Positions 24,367-34,600 of a DNA stretch of 64,000 nucleotides are shown here, piece by piece. The notes below the pieces were generated by a model. That model made no database searches, was not told where the DNA came from, and was given only the letters and a program-made list of their open reading frames with translations. The stretch's first letter is position 1, and each line of letters begins with the position of its first letter. The stretch is from the NCBI GenBank assembly GCA_934572335.1, contig CAKTKU010000001.1:179159-243158 (forward strand). The letters are read 5' to 3'. The DNA comes from an uncultured Oscillospiraceae bacterium (GTDB taxonomy: Bacteria; Bacillota; Clostridia; Oscillospirales; Oscillospiraceae). The position numbers and the translations under genes are program-made.

Positions 24367-25896
24367 ATGTACGGAACTTTCTGGGCGCTCGTGCCGCCGC
24401 TGGTGGCAATAGTGCTGGCACTCATCATCAAGGAGGCGTACTCCGCGCTCTTCATCGGCGTTATCATCGGCGCGATGTTCTGCGCCAACTTCGCCCCCGT
24501 CGGGACGCTCGACATCGCGCTCAATGACGGGCTCATCTCCGCCATTGCGGACAACGCGGGCATTTTCCTCTTCCTCGTGCTGCTGGGCATCATCGTTGCT
24601 CTCGTCAACGCCTCCGGCGGCTCCGCCGCATTCGGGCGCTGGGCGGAGAAGAACATCAAGACCCGCGTGGGCGCGTCCATCGCCACGTTCGTGCTGGGCG
24701 TTCTCATCTTCATTGACGACTATTTCAACTGCTTGACCGTCGGCTCCGTCATGCGCCCGGTCACGGACGGACACAAGATATCGCGCGCAAAGCTCGCCTA
24801 CCTCATCGACGCGACCGCCGCACCCGTGTGCATGATCGCGCCCATCTCCTCCTGGGCGGCGGCAGTGTCGGGCGTTGCGTCCGACCTTGACATCGGCGTG
24901 TCCGGCATACAGCTTTTCGTCATGGCGATACCGTATAACTTTTATTCGCTTCTCACCTTTGTCTTCATCATCGCGATAACCTGCATGAAGTTTGACTACG
25001 GCCCCATGCGCCTGCACGAGATGAACGCCCGGCTCAACGGCGATCTCGGCGCGCTGGAGAGCGAGGAGGGCGCGACCGCCGCCAACCCCAAGGGCCGCGT
25101 TATCGACCTCATCCTCCCCGTGTGCGTCCTCATCGTCGCGTGCACCGTGGGCATGATCTACGTCGGCGGCTTCTTCGGCGTTGACGCCTGGGGCGGCACG
25201 GACTGCGCCGGGGACTTCATCGCCGCGTTCGGCAACACCGACGCCTTTGTCGGCCTCCCTTGGGGCGGCATTATCTCCCTCGTGCTCATCGTTATCTATA
25301 TGCTTGCCCGCCGTCTCATGACTTTCAAGGAGGCAATGGAGTGCGTCCCCAAGGGCTTCATCGCCATGGTGCCGCCCATCATCATCCTCACGATGGCGGT
25401 CTCGCTGAAGACCATGACCTCCAACCTCGGCGCGGCGGAGTACGTGCATGATCTGATGGTCGGCGCATCGCAGAGCCTTTACAACATGCTGCCCGCCGTC
25501 ATCTTCATTGTCGCGTGCGTGCTCGCCTTTGCCTCCGGCACGTCTTGGGGCACGTTCGGCATACTCATCCCCATTGTCACGGCCATCTTCCCCAGCGACA
25601 GCACCCTCCTCATCATCGGCATATCCGCCTGCTGCGCGGGCGCTGTCTGCGGCGATCACTGCTCGCCCATCTCCGACACGACCATAATGGCGTCCGCCGG
25701 TGCGCAGATGAACCATCTCGACCATGTCACCACGCAGCTGCCCTATGTTATCACTGTCGCGGCGGTGAGCTTCGTGACGTACATCCTCGCGGGGTTCGTG
25801 CAGAACGCGGTGATAAGCCTCATCGTCGGCGCGGTGCTGACGGTCGGGTCGCTGTTTGTGATACGCTCGGCAGAGAACAGGAAAGCCGAAGCCTGA
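24367..25896 (+). CDS. NhaC-family transporter, probable lysine transporter
   Basis: A 509-residue protein with about twelve membrane helices in the Na+/H+ antiporter NhaC fold: LVPPLVAIVLALIIKEAY, VLGVLIFIDDYFNCLTVGSV and the conserved FASGTSWGTFGILIPIV and GDHCSPISDTTIMAS. NhaC-type proteins under L-box control have been predicted (as LysW) to import lysine rather than exchange sodium for protons. The lysine riboswitch directly upstream is the main reason for this call; the biochemical substrate is not visible in the protein. GGGAGGG precedes the ATG by 8 bases. It is a single-gene unit. Confidence 0.9.
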   Translation: MYGTFWALVPPLVAIVLALIIKEAYSALFIGVIIGAMFCANFAPVGTLDIALNDGLISAIADNAGIFLFLVLLGIIVALVNASGGSAAFGRWAEKNIKTRVGASIATFVLGVLIFIDDYFNCLTVGSVMRPVTDGHKISRAKLAYLIDATAAPVCMIAPISSWAAAVSGVASDLDIGVSGIQLFVMAIPYNFYSLLTFVFIIAITCMKFDYGPMRLHEMNARLNGDLGALESEEGATAANPKGRVIDLILPVCVLIVACTVGMIYVGGFFGVDAWGGTDCAGDFIAAFGNTDAFVGLPWGGIISLVLIVIYMLARRLMTFKEAMECVPKGFIAMVPPIIILTMAVSLKTMTSNLGAAEYVHDLMVGASQSLYNMLPAVIFIVACVLAFASGTSWGTFGILIPIVTAIFPSDSTLLIIGISACCAGAVCGDHCSPISDTTIMASAGAQMNHLDHVTTQLPYVITVAAVSFVTYILAGFVQNAVISLIVGAVLTVGSLFVIRSAENRKAEA

Positions 25897-25914
25897 GTTT
25901 CCGCATATTGACCG

Positions 25915-25949
25915 AAAAAAGCTGTGGGAGCAGTTCCCACAGCTTTTTT
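25915..25949. terminator. Bidirectional terminator after the lysine transporter
   Basis: AAAAAAGCTGTGGGA and its complement around a short loop; T-tract on both strands. Confidence 0.9.
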
Positions 25950-26011
25950 GTTGCTTTTTGCGGCGCGATGGCGTAAAATATAGCGGTTTTCAGAATAAAA
26001 GGAGAGAGCCT

Positions 26012-27325
26012 ATGAACGCGGTGCGTAAATTCATAAATGAGGTGCGGCTGTACGCCGTGGCGCTGGGCAAGTGGCTTGCCGTGGCGGCGCTGACGGGGGT
26101 GCTGTGCGGGCTTATCGGGTCGGCGTTCGCGCTGAGCGTGGGCTATGTGACGCGCCTGAGGGCGGCGAACGGCTGGCTTTTGTACCTGCTGCCGCTGGCG
26201 GGCGTGGCTGTGGCATCGGTGTACCGGGCGCTGCGCACCGAGGGCATGGGCACGGACGATATTATCGACGCGGTGCATCTGGGAAAGCCGCTGAGCGCGA
26301 AGCTCGTGCCGTCGATATTCATCGGCACGGTGCTGACGCATCTTTGCGGCGGCTCCGCCGGGCGTGAGGGCGCGGCGCTGCAGATGGGCGGCACGATAGG
26401 CTACTGGTCGTCGCGGGCGCTGCGCCTTGACGACCGCGACACGCGCACGGGGACACTGTGCGGCATGGCGGCGTTCTTCTCCGCGCTGTTCGGCACGCCG
26501 CTCGCCGCGACAATGTTCGCCATCATGGCGATAAGCGTGGGGGAGCTGTACCACGCGGCGTTCATCCCGTGCTTCACGGCCTCGCTCGTGGCCTACGGGC
26601 TGTCGATGTGGCTGGGCGTGGCGCCGGTGCGCTTCACGGCGGTCATTCCCGCGCTCGCCTCGACGGGGCTTGTGCGCGCGGCGATACTCGCGGCGCTGTG
26701 CGCGTGGGTGTCGGCGCTGTTCTGCGCGCTGCTGCACGCCTCCGCGCGGCACATGAGAAGATTCATCCCCAACCCTTGGCTGCGCGCCGCTGTTGGTGGG
26801 GCGATGGTCGTGGCACTGACGCTTATCTGCGGCACGACGGACTATAACGGTGCGGGCATGGACGTCATCACCGCCGCGATAGAGCAGGGGCGCGTGAAGC
26901 CGGAGGCGTTCGCGCTGAAAATGCTGTTCACCGCGGTGACGCTCGCGGCGGGGTTCAAGGGCGGCGAGGTAGTGCCGTGCTTCTTCGTGGGGGCGACGTT
27001 CGGCTGCGCCGTCGCGCCGCTGCTGGGGCTGCCCGCGTCGTTCGGCGCGGCGCTGGGACTGGTGAGCGTTTTCTGCGGCGCGACGAACTGCCCCATCGCG
27101 TCGACGTTTCTGTCCATTGAGCTTTTCGGCGGGAGCGGGATACTGTACTTCGCGCTCGCCTGCGGAGTGAGCTATATGCTCTCGGGCTACGGCGGGCTGT
27201 ACTCCAGCCAGACGATACTCTATTCAAAGCTCAAGGCGCAGTACATCAATGTCCATACCAACGCCCACCATGTCGGCGACCCAAACGAAAAGCTGCCGGA
27301 TGTGAAGGGCAGCTTAAAGGAATAG
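26012..27325 (+). CDS. ClC family anion channel/transporter, divergent filter
   Basis: A 437-residue ClC-fold protein (about ten helices). The gating-glutamate motif is GGSAGREGAALQMGG, and NCPIASTFLSIELFGG and FKGGEVVPCFFVGATFGC match conserved helices. The usual chloride motif GSGIPE is replaced by GMGTDD near residue 78. Such replacement is typical of branches other than canonical chloride transporters, for example the fluoride-exporting CLC-F group, so a fluoride role is possible. No fluoride riboswitch is seen upstream. Start at 26012 from AAAGGAGAGAG. Terminators on both sides make it monocistronic. Confidence 0.85.
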   Translation: MNAVRKFINEVRLYAVALGKWLAVAALTGVLCGLIGSAFALSVGYVTRLRAANGWLLYLLPLAGVAVASVYRALRTEGMGTDDIIDAVHLGKPLSAKLVPSIFIGTVLTHLCGGSAGREGAALQMGGTIGYWSSRALRLDDRDTRTGTLCGMAAFFSALFGTPLAATMFAIMAISVGELYHAAFIPCFTASLVAYGLSMWLGVAPVRFTAVIPALASTGLVRAAILAALCAWVSALFCALLHASARHMRRFIPNPWLRAAVGGAMVVALTLICGTTDYNGAGMDVITAAIEQGRVKPEAFALKMLFTAVTLAAGFKGGEVVPCFFVGATFGCAVAPLLGLPASFGAALGLVSVFCGATNCPIASTFLSIELFGGSGILYFALACGVSYMLSGYGGLYSSQTILYSKLKAQYINVHTNAHHVGDPNEKLPDVKGSLKE

Positions 27326-27332
27326 CGAACAA

Positions 27333-27365
27333 AAAACCTCACGGTCAATGCGGCCGTGAGGTTTT
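27333..27365. terminator. Bidirectional terminator
   Basis: Perfect 12-bp stem AAAACCTCACGG / CCGTGAGGTTTT between the convergent ClC and NlpC/P60 genes. Confidence 0.9.
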
Positions 27366-27381
27366 GGCTTATATCAGTATT

Positions 27382-28200
27382 TTAGGGTTCGGTCTGGTTT
27401 TTCAGCAGCAGCTCGTCACAGCCGATGATGCGCCGGGCGGTATAGTCGCGCTGGCTGTACCCATCGTCGAGCGAGGTGAGCACAACGCCGTAGGCTGAGC
27501 CCATGGCGTGGATATAATACCCGCTGCCCATGTATATGCCGATATGCCCGACGTATTTGCCGGAGGTGTAGAACGAGAGAAGGTCGCCGGGCATGAGCGC
27601 GTCATGCTTGATCTCTACGCCCTGCTTTGCCTGGTCGTTCGCCACGCGCTCCAAGCGGTAGCCGAACTGCTCATAGATATAGTACACAAAGCCGGAGCAG
27701 TCAAACCCCGTCTCGGGCGATTTGCCGCCGTATTTATACTTCGCGCCGATGTAGCCGGAGGCGTACTCGGCGATCTGCTGTCCCAGCAGCTCCTCCGCCG
27801 TCGGCTGGGGCACGGCGGGCTCGGTCTCCTCGGCGGGCGGGGCGAGGAATGCGGGGGTGAAGGCCGCGTCATCCAGCGCGAGGCGAAGTGTGCCATTGGC
27901 AGTATCAAGCTTTGCCGTCCGCTCCGCGCCTACCATGCAGCCGGGGAAGAAGCGCAGCCTGGCAGCGCCGTCTGCCTCCGTCCATTCAAAGGGCGCGGCG
28001 GCATATGTGCCCGTGCCGTCCTCGCTGAATGTGAGCGTTTGGGTGCAGCCGTCCGCCGACCACTCCGCCAGCGTCAGCAACTGCCCCGCGGGGGAGAGCG
28101 CGGCGGCTATGGTATTCTTTTTTATGATATGCCCGCTGCAGCTTGACAGAAGATACGCCAGCAGCGCCGCCGCGAGCAAAACCGACAGCCATCTTTTCAT
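27382..28200 (-). CDS. NlpC/P60 lipoprotein (peptidoglycan endopeptidase)
   Basis: A 272-residue secreted protein. The N-terminus is a lipoprotein signal (MKRWLSVLLAAALLAYLLSS with the lipobox LSSC, Cys21), then a beta-rich domain to about 120, a short linker and a C-terminal NlpC/P60 domain with the catalytic triad visible: Cys in FDCSGFVYYIYEQ, His in GHIGIYMGSG and a third polar residue in YIHAMG. It should cut peptide stems in the cell wall while lipid-anchored outside the membrane. There is no ribosome site; the -10 box ends 7 bases before the ATG, suggesting a leaderless mRNA. Confidence 0.88.
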   Translation of the reverse strand: MKRWLSVLLAAALLAYLLSSCSGHIIKKNTIAAALSPAGQLLTLAEWSADGCTQTLTFSEDGTGTYAAAPFEWTEADGAARLRFFPGCMVGAERTAKLDTANGTLRLALDDAAFTPAFLAPPAEETEPAVPQPTAEELLGQQIAEYASGYIGAKYKYGGKSPETGFDCSGFVYYIYEQFGYRLERVANDQAKQGVEIKHDALMPGDLLSFYTSGKYVGHIGIYMGSGYYIHAMGSAYGVVLTSLDDGYSQRDYTARRIIGCDELLLKNQTEP

Positions 28201-28207
28201 GCCACGC

Positions 28208-28235
28208 ATTATATCACAAAAAATGCAATTGTACA
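28208..28235 (-). promoter_or_regulatory. Promoter of the NlpC/P60 gene (leaderless)
   Basis: Minus strand: -35 TGTACA (28230-28235), 16-bp spacer, extended -10 TGA-TATAAT (28208-28213 for the hexamer). The expected start of transcription falls on or next to the ATG at 28200. Confidence 0.65.
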
Positions 28236-28251
28236 TATAAATTTACAAAAC

Positions 28252-28280
28252 TTGACGCAAGGAGCAGACGCGGATATAAT
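28252..28280 (+). promoter_or_regulatory. Promoter of the addBA operon
   Basis: -35 TTGACG (28252-28257), 17-bp spacer, consensus -10 TATAAT (28275-28280). Confidence 0.8.
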
Positions 28281-28317
28281 CCGTTATAATAAGTATTGAC
28301 AGAACGGGAGGGCGGAT

Positions 28318-31300
28318 ATGCTCACTCTCATAACCGGCAAGGCGGGCACGGGCAAGACCTCCGCCGTGATAGAAGAGATAAACGAGGCCGTCGGGCGGCA
28401 CGAGGGACAGCGGATGCTGATAGTCCCGGAGCAGTACAGCCATGAGGCCGAGCGCGAGCTTGGGCGCGTGTGCGGCGACAGTGTGTCGCGCTATGCGGAG
28501 GTGTTCAGCTTCACAGGGCTTGCCAAAAGGCTCAGGACACAGCTCGGCGGCGGGGCGGCAAAGCATCTGGACAAGGGCGGGCGGCTTTTGTGCATGGCGC
28601 TCGCCGCGGCGAGCGTGGGCAGCCGTCTGCGCGTCTATTCCGCCGCCGCGCGCCGCGCGGAGCTGCAGGCGCTGCTGCTATCTGCGGTGGATGAGCTGAA
28701 GGCGTCGTGCATAACGTCTGAGGAGCTTGCCGCCGCGGCGGCGGAGTTGGACGACAGCCTTGGCGACAAGCTGACCGACCTTGCGCTCATAAGCGAGGCG
28801 TATGATGCCATCGTCGCCAACGGGCATGCCGATCCCGCCGACGCGCTGACCGTGCTGGCGCAGCAGATCCCCGACAGCGGCATAGGCGCGGCACACCATA
28901 TCTACATCGACGGGTTTATAGACTTCACCGCTCAGGAGGCGGCGGTCATCCGCGCGCTTTTGAGCTGCGGCGCGGATGTGAGCGTGTGTCTCACGGTCGA
29001 CTCGCTCACGGACGGCAGCGAGGTTTTCGCTCTCAGCCGCCGGGCGGGACGCGCGCTTTCCGCCATGGCGGAGGAGCTGGGCGTGGAGCAGCGCGAACGG
29101 CGGCTCGGCGGTGCGTCCGGCAAGTGCGCCTCCCTGCGGTTCTTTGCCGATAATATGTTCTCCTATTCCTCCGCACGCTTTGAGGGCGAGTGCGCCGTCG
29201 GGCTTGTGACGGCGGAGAGCATGAGCGCCGAGTGCGAGCTTGCCGCGGCGAAGGCGCTTGAGCTTGTGCGCGAGCGCGGTGCGCGCTGGCGCGATATTGC
29301 CGTGGCGGTGCGCGGCTTTGACGATTACCGCGGCACGCTTGAAAACATCTTCCGGCACTACGGCGTGCCGCTGTTCACCGCGAAAAAGAGCGAGCTTTTG
29401 TATAAGCCGCTGCCGCTGCTGGTGTCGCTGGTGTACGAGATAGTTGGCGGAGGCTGGGACATTGACGATGTTATCAGCTATATGCACACGGGGCTTACCG
29501 GACTGACGGCGGAGGAGTGCGACGAGCTTGAGGCGTATATCTTCAAATGGCAGCTGCGCGGCGGCGCGTGGGCGCGCCCGGACGACTGGCACCAGCACCC
29601 CGACGGCTACGGCGCGGAGTATGACGAGGAGACGAACGCGCGGCTGGAGCGGATAAACGCGCTGCGCCGCCGCCTTGCCGGACCACTGCTCGATTTTGAG
29701 CGGGAGAGCGCGGCGGCGGAGACCGCGCAGGGACAGGCAGCGGCGCTGGCGATGTTCTTTGCGCGGCTGAAGCTGCCTGAGCTTTTGGAGGCGCGCGCGG
29801 CGGCGCTGGCGGATGAGGGACGCGGCGCGCTCGCGCAGGAATATGTGCAGCTGTGGGGCATCATCACCGCTGCGCTTGAGCAGAGCGCCGCCATCCTCGG
29901 CGGAAGCGAGATGACGCGCGAGGAGTTCGGACGGCTTTTCAACCTCACGCTTTCAAAATACGACATAGGCACTATACCGGTCTCGCTGGACGCGGTGTCC
30001 GCGGGCGACTTTGACCGTATGCGCCGCCGCAGTATAAAGCACCTTATCGTCCTCGGCGCGAGCGACGAGCGTCTGCCGCGCGCAGACGACACCGCCGGGG
30101 TGTTCTCCGACGCGGAGCGCGTGCGCCTGACCGAGCAGGGGATCGATCTCGGCGGGGGAGGGGAGAGCGAGCTGTGGCGCGAGTTCTCGCTCATATATAA
30201 TTGCCTGACGCTCCCGTCGGAGAGCTTGACGATGCTCTGCCCGCTGACGGACAGCGACGGCGAGAGCATCCGCCCGGCGTTCGTGTATAACCGCGCGGCG
30301 GCGCTCTTCGGCATCACGCCGCGCCACGGGCGGCTTGAGGACGCGCGCATGTCCGCGCCCGCACCCGCCCTTGGGCTTGCCGCGCACGCGGTGCACGGCG
30401 GCACGGGCGCAGAGTGCGCGGCGGCGGAGTATTTTATGGAGACCCAGCCGGAGCGGAGCGCCGCTATCGCCCGCGCGGCGGATATGACGCGCGGCAGCCT
30501 CAGCCCCGCCGCGGTGCGCAGTCTCTACGGCGAGCGTCTGCGGCTGAGCGCGTCGAGAATAGATAAATTTGCCTCGTGCAGATATGCGTACTTCTGCCAG
30601 TACGGTCTGCGCGCGAAGCCCTATGAGCCCGCGGGCTTCACCCCGCCGGAGATAGGCACGTTCATGCATTTCGTGCTCGAACAGACCGCGCGCGAGGTCA
30701 AGGAGCGCGGCGGCTGGCGCGCCGTGGACGACGGCGAGCTGACGAAGATATGCACCCGGCACGTGGAAACATATATACACACCCAGCTCAACGACTTTGA
30801 GGAGAAGAGCGCGCGCTTTGTCTACCTCTTCCGCCGTCTGACGCGCGATGTGCGGCAGGTCGTGGCGGATATGGCGGATGAGCTGCGCCGCTCGGACTTC
30901 GAGCCGCTGGATTTCGAGCTGGACTTTTCCCGCGCGGAGAAGCTGCCGCCGGTGGAGCTGGGCGACGGCGAGGGGAGCGTGACGCTCACGGGTGTTGCCG
31001 ACAGGGTGGACGGCTGGCTCCATAACGGCAAGCTTTATCTCCGCGTTGTCGACTACAAGACGGGCAAGAAAAAATTCTCCATGGCGGACGTGTGGTACGG
31101 CATGGGGCTGCAAATGCTTTTGTACCTCTTCGCCCTCGGCGAGCACGGGGAAAAGCTCTACGGCGCGGAGACCGTGCCCGCGGGGGTGATGTACGTCCCC
31201 GCGCGCAGCGCCATGCTCTCGCTCCAGCGTGACGCGGAGAACACGGAGCTTGACAAAAAGCGCGCCGATGCAATACGCCGCAGCGGGCTCGTGCTGGACG

Positions 31301-31650
31301 ACACGGAGCTGATGGAGGCGTGGGAGCGCGGCGCGGACAAGCGCTATATTCCCGTGCACTTCAAAAACGGAGCTCCGGCGGCGGACGACGTCGCCACGGC
31401 GGCGCGCTTCGGGCTGCTGGCGCGGCACATAAAAAAGCGCCTGACGGAGATGTCGGGCGAACTCAGGCGCGGGAGCATCGCGGCCGACCCGTACTATCGC
31501 GGGCAGCGCGAGAACGCTTGTGTCAACTGTGATTATTTCGACGCCTGTCACTTTGCCGACGGCGAGAACGGCGAGAGCTGCCGCTATCTCGCGCGGCTCA
31601 GACCCGACAAGGTGTGGAGCATGCTGGAGGGGGAGGACGACAATGGCTGA
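28318..31650 (+). CDS. addB: AddAB helicase-nuclease subunit AddB
   Basis: A 1110-residue subunit that with AddA unwinds and trims double-strand breaks until a Chi site, loading RecA. Walker A is at the start (ITGKAGTGKTSAVIEE). The C-terminal RecB-type nuclease shows TGVADRVDGW and VVDYKTGKKKFS. Four iron-sulphur cysteines are present: one in FASCRYAYF and three in CVNCDYFDACHFADG..SCRY. The length is normal for Firmicute AddB. GGGAGGG precedes the ATG by 6 bases. Its stop overlaps the addA start. Confidence 0.96.
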   Translation: MLTLITGKAGTGKTSAVIEEINEAVGRHEGQRMLIVPEQYSHEAERELGRVCGDSVSRYAEVFSFTGLAKRLRTQLGGGAAKHLDKGGRLLCMALAAASVGSRLRVYSAAARRAELQALLLSAVDELKASCITSEELAAAAAELDDSLGDKLTDLALISEAYDAIVANGHADPADALTVLAQQIPDSGIGAAHHIYIDGFIDFTAQEAAVIRALLSCGADVSVCLTVDSLTDGSEVFALSRRAGRALSAMAEELGVEQRERRLGGASGKCASLRFFADNMFSYSSARFEGECAVGLVTAESMSAECELAAAKALELVRERGARWRDIAVAVRGFDDYRGTLENIFRHYGVPLFTAKKSELLYKPLPLLVSLVYEIVGGGWDIDDVISYMHTGLTGLTAEECDELEAYIFKWQLRGGAWARPDDWHQHPDGYGAEYDEETNARLERINALRRRLAGPLLDFERESAAAETAQGQAAALAMFFARLKLPELLEARAAALADEGRGALAQEYVQLWGIITAALEQSAAILGGSEMTREEFGRLFNLTLSKYDIGTIPVSLDAVSAGDFDRMRRRSIKHLIVLGASDERLPRADDTAGVFSDAERVRLTEQGIDLGGGGESELWREFSLIYNCLTLPSESLTMLCPLTDSDGESIRPAFVYNRAAALFGITPRHGRLEDARMSAPAPALGLAAHAVHGGTGAECAAAEYFMETQPERSAAIARAADMTRGSLSPAAVRSLYGERLRLSASRIDKFASCRYAYFCQYGLRAKPYEPAGFTPPEIGTFMHFVLEQTAREVKERGGWRAVDDGELTKICTRHVETYIHTQLNDFEEKSARFVYLFRRLTRDVRQVVADMADELRRSDFEPLDFELDFSRAEKLPPVELGDGEGSVTLTGVADRVDGWLHNGKLYLRVVDYKTGKKKFSMADVWYGMGLQMLLYLFALGEHGEKLYGAETVPAGVMYVPARSAMLSLQRDAENTELDKKRADAIRRSGLVLDDTELMEAWERGADKRYIPVHFKNGAPAADDVATAARFGLLARHIKKRLTEMSGELRRGSIAADPYYRGQRENACVNCDYFDACHFADGENGESCRYLARLRPDKVWSMLEGEDDNG

Positions 31651-34600
31651 TTTCAAACCGACGGTGGCACAGCAGTGCGCAATCAATACGCGCGGCAGCA
31701 CGGTGCTCGTCTCGGCGGGTGCGGGCAGCGGCAAGACCAAGGTGCTCACCGAGCGTTTGATGGGGTTTGTCACAGACGCGGAGCACCCCGCCGACCTCGA
31801 CAGCTTTCTTATAATAACATTCACGCGCGCGGCGGCGGGCGAGCTTCGCGGCAGGATAATGAATGAGCTTGCCGCGCGCTTGGCACAGGACCCCGGCTCG
31901 CGCCGCCTGCGGCGGCAGAGCGCGCTGTGCCAGCGGGCGCAGATAGGCACGATACACTCGTTCTGCGCGGCGCTTCTGCGCGAGAACAGCCACATTGCCG
32001 GGATAAGCCCGGACTTCAGGATCGCGGACGATGAGTGCGCGGCGGGCATGAGGGCGGCAGCGCTTGAGCGCGTGCTGGAAGCGCGCTACGCCAGGAGCGG
32101 CGACTACCCCGGCTTCCTGCTGCTGGCGGACACCGTCGGCGTCGGGCGCGACGACAGCCGCCTCGGCGCGCTGGTACTGTCGCTGCACGAAAAAATGCAG
32201 TGCCACGCGCGTCCGGAGGCGTGGGCGCGCGAGCAGACGGAGCTTTTGGAGCGCGGCGCGGCCGACGCGGGGGACACGCCGTGGGGGCGGGAGATACTCT
32301 CAGCCGCCGCGCGCTCCGCACGCTATTGGAGCGGCGAGATGGATTCGCTCATGCAGGCGATGGCGGCGAATGAGAAGATAAGCGCGGCGTATATGCCGAG
32401 CGTGAGCGCGACGGCGGACGAGATACGCGAGCTTGCGCGCTGTCTTGAGCTTGGCTGGGACAGGGCGCGCGGGTGCCTGCCGATAACGTTTTCACGCCTC
32501 GGCACGCTGCGCGCGTCGCCGGACGTTGCGCTTTCCGAGCGCGTAAAGGCGCGGCGCACTGCCTGCAAAAAGGCGATGGAGGCGATAGAGGGCACGCTTG
32601 CCGCGCCCTCGGAAAAGCTTCTTAACGAGATGCGCACAACAGCGCCCGCTATGCGCGCGCTTTTGGAGCTGACGCTGGATTTTGACGCACAGTATGCGCT
32701 CTCAAAGCGCCGCGCGGGTCTGGTGGATTATTCCGATCTTGAGCATATCGCGGCGCGGCTGCTGACGAATGAGGACGGCAGCCCCACGGAGCTTGCCGCG
32801 CGTATGTCCGCGCGCTTCACCGAGGTCATGGTCGACGAGTATCAGGACGTCAGCCAGGTGCAGGACACGATATTCAGGGCCGTGTCCGACGAGGGGCGAA
32901 AGCTCTTCCTCGTGGGGGACGTCAAGCAGTCGATATACCGCTTCCGCCTTGCCAATCCCGAGATATTCACCGGGAAATACACGCGCTTTGCAGACGCGGC
33001 GGACGCCGCGCCCGGCGAGCCGCGCAGAATAATATTGCAGGAAAATTTCCGCTCGCGCTGCGAGATACTCGACTGCGCGAACGCGGTGTTTTCGCGGTGC
33101 ATGTCGCGCGAGCTGGGGGACATAGATTATGACGACGCGGCGCAGCTTCGTGCCGGGGCGGCGTATGAGGGCAGCGTCCCCGTGCCGGAGCTGCTGCTTG
33201 TCGATATCGGCGCGGCGGCAGACGACGATGACGCTGAGCGCCCGGACAAGACGGCGCTTGAGGCGCGCTGTGTTGGAGAGGAGATACTGCGTCTGATGCG
33301 CTCGGGCATGGAGGTCGGCGGCAGGGCGTTGGACTACGGCGATATTACGATTCTGATGCGCTCGGCAAACTCCGTGGGCGCGATATACCGCCGAGAGCTT
33401 TCGGCAATGGGCATACCCGTGGCGGCGGGGCAGGGCGGCGGCTTCTTCACGTCGGTGGAGGTGTCGGGCGTGATGTCGATGCTGGCGGTGATAGATAACC
33501 CGCATCAGGACATTCCGCTCATCGCGGCGCTGCGCTCCCCGGCGTTCGGCTTCACGCCGGAGCAGCTTGCCGCGGTGCGCGCCGCGGACACGAAGGGCGA
33601 CCTCTATACAGCGCTCGCGGCTTATGCAGAGAGTGACGGCATGGGCGCAAGGTTCATGGCGGTGCTCGCGCGCTTTCGTGCGCTGGCACCCGACCTCACG
33701 GCGGCAGAGCTTTTGTGGCAGCTCGTGGATGAGCTGGACATGCTGGCGCTGTGCTCGGCAATGGCGGACGGCGCACAGCGGCGGGCAAATCTTCTGGAGC
33801 TGATAGAGCTCTCTGAACGCTTCGACGCGACGGGCTACCGCGGGGTGCACCGCTTTGTGCAGTGGCTGCGGCAGCTTGCAGAGCGCGGGCAGGAGCCGGG
33901 GACGGGCGCGGTGAGCACGTCGGCGGTGCAGATAATGACGGTGCACAAGTCGAAGGGGCTGGAGTTCCCGGTGGTTTTCCTGTGCGACACGGCGCACGCT
34001 TTCAACCGCATGGACAGCCGCGACACGGTGCTTGTCCACCCGCAGCTCGGCCTCGGACCGAAGGTTACGGACCTCGACCGGCGCGTGGAGTACCCCAGCC
34101 TCGCGCGCAGTGCCATTCGCCTGCGCCTTGAGCGGGAGATGCTGTCGGAGGAGATGCGGCTTTTGTACGTGGCGCTGACGCGCCCGCGCGAGCGGCTTTT
34201 CATGACGGCGGCGGTGAAGGACCCCGAGAAGCTGATAGAAAAATCGTCCGCCGCGGTGACGAGCCCTATGGCGAGCGAGGTGCTCACCTCGGTGTCCGCG
34301 CCGGTCAACTGGCTGATATACGCCGCGCTTGCCGACGGGCAGCGGCATCTGAAAATACGTCTGTGCCAAAAGGGCGATGCCCGCGCGCAGGAGACGGAGA
34401 GCGCGGAGCGCCTCCCCGCCGATCCCGCCGCGAGGGCGGAGCTTGAGCGGCGGCTGGCGTTCGTCTATCCGCACCGCGACGCGGAGACGCTGCCGTCAAA
34501 GGTCACGGCAACGGAGCTGAAAGGGCGCGGGGAGGACGACGAAGAGGCCGCGCCGCTTCTGCCGGAGCGGCACACAAGCTTCCCCATGCCGGATTTCACG

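Noticed and set aside
25950..26011. Fluoride riboswitch before the ClC gene
   Set aside because: The gap is only about 60 bases and lacks the conserved pseudoknot sequences.
32702..34474. Minus-strand open frame of 590 codons opposite addA
   Set aside because: Shadow of a GC-rich gene, no domain or ribosome site; AddA motifs on the plus strand are unambiguous.
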